A stretch of 64,000 nucleotides of DNA from Usnea hakonensis (lineage: Eukaryota > Ascomycota > Lecanoromycetes > Lecanorales > Parmeliaceae): assembly GCA_013423325.1 (NCBI GenBank), contig BLJB01000176.1:62180-126179 (forward strand), in the 5' to 3' direction. This document shows, in pieces, positions 46,795 to 58,205 of this stretch; within the stretch, counting starts at the first letter, position 1, and every line of letters begins with the position of its first letter. Below the pieces are notes generated by a model. The model saw nothing but the letters and a program-made list of their open reading frames with translations, had not been told where the DNA came from and made no database searches. Position numbers and translations under genes: made by a program.

Positions 46795-48967
46795 ATGGAG
46801 AATTATGCTCCCGTCACCGCAAATCCGCCCCCACGTTCACACGATGCCTCATTAGGCAGCTCCTCAACCAACCCCGCACACGCTCACCAAGCTTCTTTGC
46901 AGTCTGGTCAAAGCTACACTGACACTATCAGCCAGACACACATATCGGTCACCGCAAGCAAGGACGAAATTGGCGACGACCAGAACCTATCGCACTTCCC
47001 TTCCATCTCCCAGCAAGCTGCCCTTGCAGCCCTGCAAGGCTGTGACAATCGAATCATATTTGCCTGGCTTACAGGTATTCGATCCTTCAAACGAGGAGGC
47101 CAGAATTGGTTTCAGCCTGAAAGCCTTTCGACGCAGCAACAGGAAGCCATTTCTGCTTTGAAAGACTGTCCCGATAGCCTTCTCACAGCGTGGCTTGAGG
47201 CTGCTCGCTACGATGGTGGTCAGTACCCATTCCCTCGCTGGACAGAGGCATAGCTTTGATAATCTGGCATAGGAAGTTTCACCCTGCCCTACAATGGCTA
47301 CGGTAGCAGCCACCTTCCTATTCAGCGAGCCGCCGCGCGATCCACGCGTGGCACGTGGCAAGGATCGTCAAATACTTCTAGATCCTCTTCAAACTCTCGC
47401 GGTCACTCTACAATCTTCTACGACAGATGTACCAGTCCCAGTACACAACACACCTCGTGGAGTAGTGGCATCTTCCTCGACCCCTCCCGCGACGAATCTT
47501 CGATCAACGAGAATGCTGCTACACCACCTGTCATAGGCGCACATACTCATTGGTGCTTCGTCTGTGAGAGTCCTCGGAAATTTGCTACCTGCGATGGATG
47601 GAAAAGGCATATGAAAGAGCATGAGACGAGATATCCTTGCATGCCTCAAGGGCATGAAATGCATACAGTACAGGGTCCTATGTGCGTGCTATGTGGGCTG
47701 CTGGATCCAGACGAGCAACACTATGATTTGCACAAGGTTCTACCGTGCTACAACAAAGGCTTGAATGCCCGGAGTTACACCAGAAAAGGTCACCTTATCA
47801 ACCATCTCAAAAGTCACGGCGTTCCAGACGGCTCCGCGTTGGCCGAGCGGTGGCGCAGTACGGAGACCAAGAGATTCTTCGCCTGTGGATTTTGCATTGC
47901 CTGCTTTCACACGCATACAGATTAGTTGAACCATATCGACAATGCTCACTATAAGAACCACCAACATATCAGCGAGTGGAATTCCGACAGAAACATTATA
48001 GGTCTACTACTCCAGCCTGGCGTTCAAAAAGCATGGCAACAAATATTGACATCACACGCCCCTTGCAATGAAATGGGCTTTCAGTGGAATCCCGTCAGGG
48101 TCAAGAGCCTACAGCTCAGGCTGGAAAAAAGCGAGGAGCCATCGGATATCCTCGCTCTAGCTGCCTTCAATGAGAGTACCTACCACTGGACACAAGACAC
48201 CCAGGTGGATTCCCTGCCTATTGTGGGGCTCTCTCACCAGAATTTGAATGTTCCTCAACGTCTGCCGCATAATCAGGCTCTAGCTTCTCCAGCACGGATA
48301 GATTTGTCTATGAACCAGAGCTCAGTCTACGGTAATGGCTTGGCCAACAATCCACCCCAACCGTTTCACCCCACAATGAGATCTAATTCAATCGACCAGC
48401 TTAGTCCAAGCATTTTAAGAACCGGCTATCCATCATATCAGAACAACTCGTCCCAAGTCATGATGGCGACCGACCACCCCACGGGGGTTCATAGCATACA
48501 GCCCGGATCTCCTTCCAGTAACGTCTGGCTGCCGTCGCGGGCGCTTTCTAACACGCCCAGCAACTGGTCGATCTCCAATCTCTCGCATGGATATGGAGGC
48601 CAGATGACGATGTCAAACAGCCCGGTGCCTGATGGACACTGGCAGGCTTCTCTCACAAGAGTCGCTCGCCGATCATTCCGCAAACAAACACAACAGCGAT
48701 CCGAGCAGGAACCCCATGATCACGGCATCCCAACTCACACCTTTGAATTCCAATATGTCGTCATCGGCCTTGAGTCAAACTACCAGTTCCGTTGGTCACA
48801 ATAGTCCATGCTCAGTGCCCCGCCAACCGACAAAGCAGCCCTCACGTACCAAGCTCAAACATTATTACGACATCAACACCGAGGCCGATATAGATATTGA
48901 TTTCGATAAGTTGCAGTATACGATGCGTGATGAGGAGTCTACACGAAGTGAAATGCGAGGTCGCTGA
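46795..48967 (+). pseudogene. Array copy G: zinc-finger paralogue with premature TAG and 3' frameshift
   Basis: Exon 1 is 46795-47218 and exon 2 starts at 47273 (intron GTCAGT...GGCATAG, phase 1). Exon 1 has clear repeats (QQAALAALQGCDNRIIFAWL and QQEAISALKDCPDSLLTAWL). Exon 2 has finger 1 (CFVC...CDGWKRHMKEH), finger 2 (CVLCGLLDPDEQHYDLH, KVLPC), the half-finger KGHLINHLKSHG and the start of finger 4 (CGFCIACFHTHTD). Then an in-frame TAG at 47923-47925 (codon 359) stands where paralogues have Gln, cutting finger 4 before its histidines; a CAG to TAG change would explain it. The frame continues normally (LNHIDNAHYKNHQ, LEKSEEPSD). Near 48.63-48.66 kb the family-like Ser-rich and acidic tail passes to another frame, ending at 48967. 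It is otherwise very well preserved, so inactivation is recent, or the TAG is read through or is a sequencing error. Confidence 0.75.
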
Positions 48968-49738
48968 TCTTTCCTACCAGGTAGTTGGTATGTCCGAGAT
49001 GAGCAATACAGATTTCACGTATTTCCTACATGAGTAGGACTTTTCCACCCTTTTCAGTGATACCACGATACTCGAAAAAAAGAAGGGGTACTATAGACCA
49101 CTGTACGCCACAGACCGGCCGTCGCCGAGCAAACTCAACGTTCCATCTACACGACCCGCGCTTTCAACCGCATCTCGTTCCAATATCCTTCATATTCTGT
49201 CTTTAAATTGGGTCCCTGGTGGATCCTAGCCTTTCCACTTACATTTTGAATACTTTTGACAATGGCGAAGCATTTCATGAGCCATGATCTTCATTTACAA
49301 CGCCCTTGACGGAGGGACGCCTTCAGGATACAGCGCTTCATTTGCTCATCTTCTGCTCTTATTTTGTATCATAGACTTGGAGACAGGGTCCGGTATTAAG
49401 TTCTCCATGTAAGAACTGCGATAGAACTCGATGACGATACCATCAGGTTATTGGTAACCTCACAAAAACGATGACTGTATTGAACTTCGGCGCACAATTG
49501 GGCGTTCATCTCTCAGCGCACCCCTAATGCACCCCTCAGTACATGTCTATACAAATGCGCACAGATAAAGTATACTTTCCGCCAGAGAACCCTCGAATCT
49601 CAATACCTACCAACAAACAAACAAACTCACCTCTCTGCCGTCCTACTCATAATACATTTTTGCACATCACTTGACACACACCCTTCTCCACGTCTGATCA
49701 AGAAACTTGTGGAACCAATTTCTCCATCCTCATAACCT

Positions 49739-49739
<1 letters not shown>

Positions 49740-49812
<73 letters not shown>

Positions 49813-49839
49813 ACCCCCCCCCCCCCCCCCCCCCCCCCC
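49740..49839. repeat. Poly-C homopolymer of about 100 bases
   Basis: 73 consecutive C (49740-49812), one A, then 26 C (49814-49839), followed by ACC. The open frame across it codes only for polyproline and is not a gene. Such length is extreme for a nuclear genome and may mark an assembly or read artefact. Confidence 0.95.
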
Positions 49840-51099
49840 ACCTTAGTACCCCCACTCAAGCCACCCAGCTTGAATCCCAGCCCGAGCCTAGCTGTTAGTG
49901 ACCTCTACTGACTTAGATCAGCACACCGGCTGCGATTGGGGGATCGATTCCTCTAAGTAGTGTGATAGCCATACACTCATTGTTGGCTTGAGTGTGGTGA
50001 GATGGAGTTTAAGTCTTGGGTGATTTTCTGTGGTATTGGTTTGGAGGGTTGGTGGGATGGATGTTTGCTGGGGTTTTGTTTGTGGGGTGTGCCGTGGGGG
50101 TGGGTGGGTGTGTGCGGTTGAGGATCCGGGGCTTAGTGGTCTGGTGGCTTGGGGGTTTTTGATTGTTGGCTGGGTGTGATACGTTTTTTAAACAGGGGTT
50201 TGATAGGGGAAATTAAGCAATAAGTTTCGAAGGATTTAGTACGGGTACAATAGATGACCTTGTCTCGGTACTCTCCGAGCCCTTTTTGGTTAGTGGAAAA
50301 GTGCTGGATGTTGAGAGATTGGTAGGCTATTCGAGAGCCATGCGAATCATGCGATCTTTTCATGGCTATTTCGTGGATTGGCAAGGTTCATTTTTCAGGG
50401 TAAGCGACTACACCATAAAAACAGTCCTTTTTTTCAACTCGCTGCACTTTAATAAGAACAATCTTACAATCTTTATGAAAATGTACTCAATATGAAAATT
50501 ATTTTCCTTAAGAAGATCTATAACTTTATCACGCAAAATTTTGTCTATAAAGGTCGTTTTAACAATTTAATATACCGTTAAAAGAATTTTTGATGGGCTG
50601 CCCAGGTTTACTTACTAGCCACAGGCGCCAATCCCTGGGATAGGCCACTGATAAGTACTAATTTCGTGCCTGTTTGGTACATTAGTAGCGCACGTGCTTT
50701 GTTGCCCATGACCGACTCATACTGCTGTCCTTATAGCTGTGTTAAAGAAATTGGGATAAGATTTGGGAGAGGAGTAAGGTATCTGCAAGGGTATAAGTAC
50801 ACACGTAGGCTATTAGATTATTTAGTAGAGGAAGTACCAGTCTACAGGGCTGACTTATTAAATCGCGAGCAATAACACTGCTAAGAGGTTTCAAACATGT
50901 TCGTTGTAGAAAGTACGATTTTATTCGTGTTCTTAGAGCCTGCGGGCTATATTGCTTGTTGCATTGAACCGCTACGAAAGCTTGATTCTTCTGAGCTTGG
51001 AGGCATTGATTGCCCAATGACCATCCGCGGCCAGCCGGAGTTGGGTCCGCGGACGCCGATCGACCTTTGCGGATTTCCGGGTTGGTGGGGAGGGTTATG

Positions 51100-51292
51100 C
51101 GAAGAACCAATTGATAGCTTTTGACGCTTCCGGGTTGACGTGGGGGGTTTATGCAAAAGACCAATGGTTAGCGGACGCAAACTCGGCCCCGACCACATAA
51201 TCGGCGATAAAAGGGGGGGGAGGATTCGGTTATTTTTCCCAAGTTCCTGTAACTTGGTAGCTTCACGAAGCCTGCGAATAATTGGTTCTTCG
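51100..51292. repeat. 13-bp inverted repeat pair, possible element ends
   Basis: CGAAGAACCAATT (51100-51112) and its exact reverse complement (51280-51292) bracket 167 bases containing GGGTTGACGTGGGG and a G8 run. No target duplication was identified, so this is a weak transposon candidate. Confidence 0.4.
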
Positions 51293-53337
51293 AATAAAAA
51301 TTTGCGGGGCATACCCTACGATGAGTTTCGAAAAATATGTTCCGTTATTCGGTGGTGATGGAGGGTCGGACTCGTAATTTCATCGCCGGAGAAAGTCCCT
51401 AAGTAATCTCATAGGGTCGGCTTTAGAATATTCGGAGTGGGACCAATGAGTGACCGTTTCAACCTTTGGTAAAAATATGTATTCCTCTCGTGAAAATCTT
51501 TTGTCTTTATGATTGTCCTGAAACCGGGCGAGCTGTAGAGACATGTCCTGCACTTCAAACATAGTAATTTAATCACGTTCATTTGTGGGCCAACGAGCTT
51601 AGAATGCGGCACACGAAAGCTTGACCACTCAGGGAAAATGTCGTGCTAGTGTTGCATACAGATGGAACCCTGTCAGTGCAAATCAGGTGAAATTATTTTG
51701 GCTTGGCACAGAGATCCAAGCTCGAGTCTAGAATGAGATTATATGCCTGAAATTGCCTTATCAGTAGGCTTGCAGAATCTAAAGATGCCAACCAACCTAC
51801 TTCCGGAGTTGCTGGCTAGCGAGACGCAATTGTGTAGCGCACTTTTTTGAAAGGATAATCCTGCATGATGTTGCTTCCTTATGGAATTCGTGCAATGCGA
51901 CAGCGAATCTTCAGACCATTCTTGCATAAACTTGGGTACCAGCACTCCAGGTGAAGATTTGAGTGCCATAGGGTTATTATCAAGGAGGTATTCAATTAAA
52001 GCTTCAGGCACGTCAGTTAAAACAAATCTTTCCCCCCTTGAAAAAGCCGTTCAAGTGCGTCATTCGTGCGTTAGCACGGGTTCGGTGACTTGGGGGCCGT
52101 ATCGAGTTCTCAAATAATTCATTGGATAATACAGATGATTTAGGAGGGATACGCCACATCCCGCAACAAGGCTGAAGCCAAACCCAAGCTCATTCGGAGA
52201 ACGGCGACTTGGAAAACGCACGGGCTGATATAATTGACTGGCTGAGGTCTGACTTCAGCTGCAGCAATGCCTGAAGTTGCCACATGAACTAATATATCGA
52301 GTCAAGTACGACCAAAAGTTACCCGCACAGTTTCACACTAAATGTCAAAGGATTGACTCCCCTGTATCTATACCTCGGTGCAAGAGCGGTGAGCAGACTC
52401 ACCTTGCACCATGCCCCTTGAATGTCTTCAAGTACGACATGTAATGGCACTGAGAACTCGCCGGTAACTGTATTCTATGAAAAAGTGATTAAAGATTGGG
52501 GGCCGCATAATTCTTCGACACATAATGGTTAGATCGCTAGGAGATCTGATAAAACGGCGAATGGTTTAGTTTCACAAAGCATTAGGCAGAAGAGTGAAGT
52601 GCCAACAAGATTTAGTAGAAACGCCGTCCCGTGGTTCGTCGCTGTACCGCCCGCCGCTATGCAATAATGATCCCTGACAGGCCTCATCTAGACACACGCA
52701 TAACTAATCTGACCTCTTCTGCAACGACTTCTTGTCTGAGCGCCCTATCTTGCTGTAAATCGCCCCCAAACTCCTACCCTGGATGAGTTGAAAGCTTGTG
52801 ACAGCCTCTGCCGTCGATAGGTGCATCTTGTCACCTTCAAAAGCAAATTACGGGAGATGGACCAACCCCGCTACACGTGCAGGAACGCTCTAGTGACTTA
52901 CCAGGCTACTTTTGTGGCGAATATCGGATTCAACTCATATGAAAATTAAAAAGACGAACGTCGTAAGGGCGCTGGCGAAGAAACCAGTAGCAAGACGGCT
53001 GATTCGTCAGTTTGGCCAGCTTTGAAAAGAAACTTCTCAACGATAATCCAAGCTCACGGCCATCTTTCTTAGTGCGCTGCCACAACACCGACAATTAAGT
53101 GAAGCAATTAGCAGTCGGGCCAGGTGATGAGATTAGCTATGTCTCATTCCTCAGTGTATTCTTCAATGTATATTTTTGCTACTCCATATATACTCCATAC
53201 TCATCCTGTCTTGGTTTGTTCTTCTTTCTATGTAATAGCAGGAGTTCCAAAGATGGTTTCCTTTAGTCGCTCTTTTACTGTCCAATATTAGCCGCTGGCA
53301 CCATTACACAAGGGGTTTAGTGCTAGATTACTTAATA

Positions 53338-55282
53338 ATGAATACCTATCCCACCCCGCCTTCCTTTCCCCCGACTGAACAACAAAGCGATCCGGCTGTC
53401 ATTTCCACCTCTCCTCATCAACACGCAATACCAGCACAGCGAGTACAACACCGCCTTCTTAGCCGACCTCACATTGACGCAGATCCAAACCTAAATACCG
53501 GTAGGGTCCCGTCCTTGGACCAGCAATATGCTGTTGCCATACTTCAGCGTTCCCCCAATCCCACTGTCTCTGCATTATTGGCAGCTTTTCACTCCTCCCG
53601 CGAGCATTCCTCCCTTGCTGGTGGTCTCTCGCTCCAGGAGCAAAATGCGCTCTCCTCCTTAGAACACTGTCCACAGCCGCTTGTTTTCCAATGGCTCAAC
53701 TTAGCGCGCTCGCCTGGTGAAGATCCAGAAGTTTGACCTCTAAATCTTTTGGCTGATGGCTATCATAGGTATTAGCATCACGTCCCACGACAATCGCAGC
53801 ATTGGTTTTGGCACAGGGGGGCTAGACCTGCCCAGGGCAACCGACCCATACCGAGCCCCATCCAACAACCCTCAAACTTCCATTGCCCGCCTCGGTCGAC
53901 CACCTTCCTTCCGTACAGACCCTACGGTATGCAGTACATCAACTAGCCAGTGTGGCCCATTACTACATGTGAACCAACCCGGTTCAGTGCGGAGCCGTGG
54001 ACAAGGTCCAGTAGCCACTGCCTCCAATGATCATCTTCATTGGTGTGTCGTCTGCGATAACCCTGGAGAAATCAAAACCTGCGATGGATTCAAGAGACAC
54101 ATGCGAGAACACGAAACGCGATTTTATTGCATGCTAAATGGACCCGTGGTAGAAACGGTAAATGGGCCGAAATGCGCATTCTGTAATGTCTTACATCCAG
54201 ATCGAGAACACTTGGGCACACACAACATTCATCTTTGCATGAATAAATCACCAGCTGATCGAAGTTATTCAAGGAAGGAACTCCTCACCAATCATCTCAA
54301 GCACCATGGAGTCGTCGAAGCCTCACTATTGGCTGACCAATGGCGATGTACCGCCAAGAAGAAGTATTTCGCTTGTGGATTTTGCGGCTCCTATCATGAC
54401 TCCCTTGTGGAGCAAATAAACCATATCGACGTCATGCATTATAGGCTCTCGGAAAGCATAAACAACTGGGACTCTAACAAGGCCATACGAGGCCTACTAT
54501 CTCAACCTGGAATGAGGGACTATTGGCGAACATTGCTTGCTACAAAACCTTATCTCCAGGAGTCATTGCTGACTTGGAAACTTACACTCGCCAAACCACT
54601 TCAATTGAGGTTAGAACGAAGCGAAGAGACAGCAGAGAGCCTTTTCACAGCAGCAATCGACCAAAGCAACTACGGCAGGAGTGACCCAGGCTTTGCAGAT
54701 CCACAAATGGACAGCAGACAATCAACGCAGACACTCCCGCATCGACTCTTGTGGTCACCATTGCCCTTCATTTTGGACCATCATTCTATCACCAATGTCC
54801 AAGCGCTGCCATTAACAACCACAGGCCAGCGATCGCAGCAGCTGGCAGAGCATCAAAGTATCGACTCATCTATCAGCAAGCGTCATCTCCACTCTGGTTC
54901 TCCCACGAGTACTTGTTTGGCGCCGACTAGCGGCGAAAACGTCATGCAGCTACCACCCTCATTTCAAGCGCCCCCTGTTGAACAACATTGGGCAAGTCCA
55001 ATTGGGGCTCCAAACAGTTCGGAGTTCGGCGGGCTTTCCCCAGCTTTCTCACCGAGTCTTACCGCCATTCCACATCCCTGGCAAGGGGCTGAGGGGTCCA
55101 GACCGCTAGGACAAGCTCGAACGCAGAACTTTGACCCTGCTTTGGCGGCCGAGCAATCTGCCAGACCTCATGAACAGTTGGAGAGCCTTCATAATTATGG
55201 CCTCAATGACAGCTCAAACAGCAACACACGACGCATTGCACAAGGCAGCGCTGATACCAGGCGTCGACGGCGACCCCATTGA
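53338..55282 (+). CDS. Array gene H: helical-repeat / zinc-finger protein
   Basis: Exon 1 is 53338-53716 and exon 2 is 53769-55282, with a 52-nt phase-1 intron (GTGAAG, GCTGAT, TCATAG); 630 aa. ATG 53338 is used; the frame extends 18 bases further only from a GTG. Exon 1 repeats: QQYAVAILQRSPNPTVSALL and EQNALSSLEHCPQPLVFQWL. Exon 2: finger 1 C219, C222, H237, H241 with an extra Cys in the loop; finger 2 C262, C265, H274, H278 then C283; half-finger RKELLTNHLKHHG; finger 4 C329, C332, H345, H350. The helical block is NWDSNKAIRGLLSQPGM and LERSEETAESLFTAA. The long Ser/Pro/Gln tail ends in a basic ADTRRRRRPH, almost the same end as I, perhaps a nuclear-localisation or nucleic-acid contact. Subtype 2. 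It shares its 3' flank with I and E. Confidence 0.87.
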
Positions 55283-58205
55283 TGCGCCACTTGGATTGGA
55301 GGCGACATGAACGAGGTTAGTAGAGCACATTTCGATTCTATGCGAACTCTACCCATTCTCATGGCTGACACGTACTAATACCCAGGCAGAGAAGTTAATC
55401 GTGCCCTCTTAATCTTCCATGAGCGACGGATACGACTGCGCTATGTCGAGCGGGTGTTGATCCGGCTCCGTGCTACGGTAATAGCTCCGCCGCCTCCTCA
55501 TAGATAGCTACGCAACTAAGCCTACGCTAATCCTTTTCTCTTCTTACTACATAACAATTTCATACTCATTCATGGCTATATCACTAGCGGATCATCAGCA
55601 CCTCAAATGCATTTTGTTATCTTTCACTTCCAGCCTTCTTAAGTATCATGCTATGATCCCCTCAATCGAGTATGTGCTACATAGAACATCCGTCTAGCGG
55701 GAAAAGATTTATTTGGAATTTCATACCATTCTTTTATCTCCTGTCTCATAGAATGAATTTGCGCAGGAGGGCGATTTTGGTTCCATGAAATAAACGAAAT
55801 AATGAAAACACACCCATCTGAGCCAATTTGGCGGACTGCGCCACTGGGTAAGAGCCGCAGCTGTACTAAAGACGTTCGAGTACTGGATAGCTGCTATTTC
55901 TAGCCTTAACAAGAAGCTTTTGAGGTGGGAAAGGACCCTAGATCTAGACGAGACTAAGTGCAAACTTGTGTTCTTTCGGAGACATCCTTCTGGATTGCCC
56001 TGTGTGTTAGATGTTATTCGACTGATTGCTAAGACTTTTTCTTTGATCGTTCTGTATTTAGACGACTGTTATGAAGAAGACTATGTGCTGCCTGTAAAAT
56101 AGATGGTAAGGCTATGGGGTGATATTATTCTTTCAAGCACCTCGAATCGTTTGTAGATTATTCATGGGTACGGAGGTCTGCACCGAAAGTCCTAGGAATG
56201 CCAAGACTCTTCGAATAATGTCAAGTTTGGGGCCGCCTTCCGAAATAGGGTTAGGGCCTGTCCCAGGACTTTCGGTGCAGACCTACGTACATGAGTTGCC
56301 AAAGGATTGGAACAAGACCATTGAACGCCTCAGATGCGGACCTAGTGTTTCACCCACCCCTGAACTTTTCCACGCAAGCCTGAAGAATGACGACGACGCT
56401 AATCTTGAGTTCCATCTTGATGCCCAATTCCAGCCATTAACAGAAGCCAACGCCAAGAGTGCAACAGATGCGAGTCAAAACAACTAATCTCCGTCTCGGT
56501 CTGCGATGAATAAAAACGGGATACATCGACGTTCGACAAGTCACAGCTTGCTATTTCCTCATGGTCCCAGGTTAGATGGCATATCGGCACGCCAAGATTC
56601 GGGGCCCTGTGAATATTCAGGAAACGCAATTTATGAGTAGGGCCTCACCCAAAAAACAGAGTTTTGATGTCTTGATACTGCAGAATTTTGCACTGGTGGT
56701 GCATTAGGTTGCAGATACGATCATGTTTGTTGGCTGTCGCCAAAAAACCAAGGCCTTTGATTTGATGCTTCGTGCACCGTTTATGCAAAACCGTTGGTGG
56801 CTAAGTGAGGGGAAGTAGTGTCCGCCCACTCAGATGCTCTGTACAAATTGTCGGGTCGCCCATGTACCCGGGTGGCCGCATCACCCCACTTTCCGACAGC
56901 TCAAGTTGCATGAAGGAACAATATTAAAGAAGAATCAAAAGAAAGGCAGGAGTGCGTGCGTACCTTTTGAAAAGGAGAAGAAGAAAAAAAGGAACAGGAA
57001 TTGAACAAGTCTTCAACCGGTCCAATGTGCGCTCAAACCTGGTTGAAAATTTCGTCTTTATGGTAAATCCATGACCGAATAGAAGTGTTGGCAGAAAATG
57101 GATTTTGCTACACCCCGCGGCCCTGCCAACCCCTCATCACTAGCTGGGGTACGTTGGCTTGCTTTAAATACTCCTTTACCTTAGTCGAAGTCGGTGACAC
57201 CTCCGGCATGATAGTCGGCGTGCTTGTAGCAATAAGTCGGCTTTGATCACGATGCCACTGATCTGGCAAAAGTCGGCATAGGTCCATAGAACTAGCAATT
57301 AAAGTCCGTTGTATACTTCTAGATGACCCCATGCTAGAGTAAAACTCAGCGCAGATAGAGAATATCACGTATGGAATATCAATTCAACATGGAAAGTCTC
57401 GTGGTGCCTTACCAACCAGAGCTGCGACCCTACCTGCGGCCATCATGCGTATTGTGCGTTAGGGCTGATCCCGAGGCAGTCCCCAATCTCCGACGGTTGC
57501 CAATGGTTCCTTTTTAAAGTTTTTGAGCTGTCTATCTCCTCCAGGTTTGGTAAGGGCTAGATAGACAAGTTCAAAATAGGACCAACGAAGCGAGTTGTGG
57601 ATAGTCCCTAAATATGATTTGCGTCTTAGCGTCACATGAAAATGAGCTAGCATTTGACAGATGCAACTTGGCCTGACTTGACGACCCAAACTCATGATCT
57701 GACACTCAAGAGCATTGGAAAAAGACAGAACCAGTAAGTCGTGCCTGGTGGTCTGTGGTCATTGCTACGACCTGGGAAACTTTATTGCGATGCCATCCGT
57801 CTGTAGCCAATCACGAGAGATCACCAGAAATGTAGATATCCGGTTCCGAACATCGCCAACGGAAGACGCAGAGTCACCGTGGTTTGGTACCCTTTGACCT
57901 ACTGCTCCGCTTCTCTCGGTATCCCTGCTACCTCTGTCTTGGGTTTGGTTCCTCCAGCATATTTTTCTTCTCAATCTGACATCCATATGTATATCTATAT
58001 TCTCCTCGTCTTTCGTTTTCCGCATGTCAGGTCTTCTACCTGGTATCCCGGCGATGTGTAATGATTTTTTCAAGCCTTTTCACGGCCTTTTTCACTCTTT
58101 TAGCCCTCGGAACATGCATTCAGCCCAGCTTCATTGACAATTTCGGCCTGGCAGTCACGTCAGCAATAGTACAACCCACATTTAAGCGGCCTAGAAACAT
58201 TAACA
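55283..58205. other. 3' flank of H and intergenic DNA before I
   Basis: About 55400-55850 is homologous to the 3' flank of gene I (60300-60840). The TA-flanked MITE at 56171-56287 follows. A coding-looking tail just after the element (to 56487) has no upstream partner and is not called. The region immediately upstream of I is C/T-rich, as expected for a fungal promoter. Confidence 0.5.
56171..56287. mobile_element. 117-bp MITE with about 27-bp TIRs and TA target sites
   Basis: The left end CGGAGGTCTGCACCGAAAGT and the right end (opposite strand) CGTAGGTCTGCACCGAAAGT match at 19 of these 20 bases, and similarity continues for several more (CCTAGGA against CCTGGGA). Both ends are bordered by TA (56169-56170 and 56288-56289). 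This fits Tc1/mariner/pogo-type non-autonomous elements. The interior is 60-65 bases with no coding capacity. Confidence 0.85.

Larger units (their letters stand above)
48968..53337. other. Long intergenic region between copies G and H
   Basis: No gene supported. It holds the poly-C tract (49740-49839), an AT-rich stretch (50440-50600), and 51.0-51.3 kb with a pair of inverted 13-mers (51100-51112, 51280-51292). Scattered half-repeats suggest old transposon debris, but no transposase or reverse transcriptase sequence could be recognised. Confidence 0.45.

Noticed and set aside
46001..49000. RIP as the cause of copy G decay
   Set aside because: Only one CpA-to-TpA nonsense site is evident by eye and the gene is not AT-rich; kept only as a possibility.
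49707..49898. Open frame across the poly-C tract
   Set aside because: Codes for polyproline only because of the homopolymer.
56290..56487. Coding-looking tail after the 117-bp MITE
   Set aside because: No start, domain or upstream exon; the open frame runs through the element.
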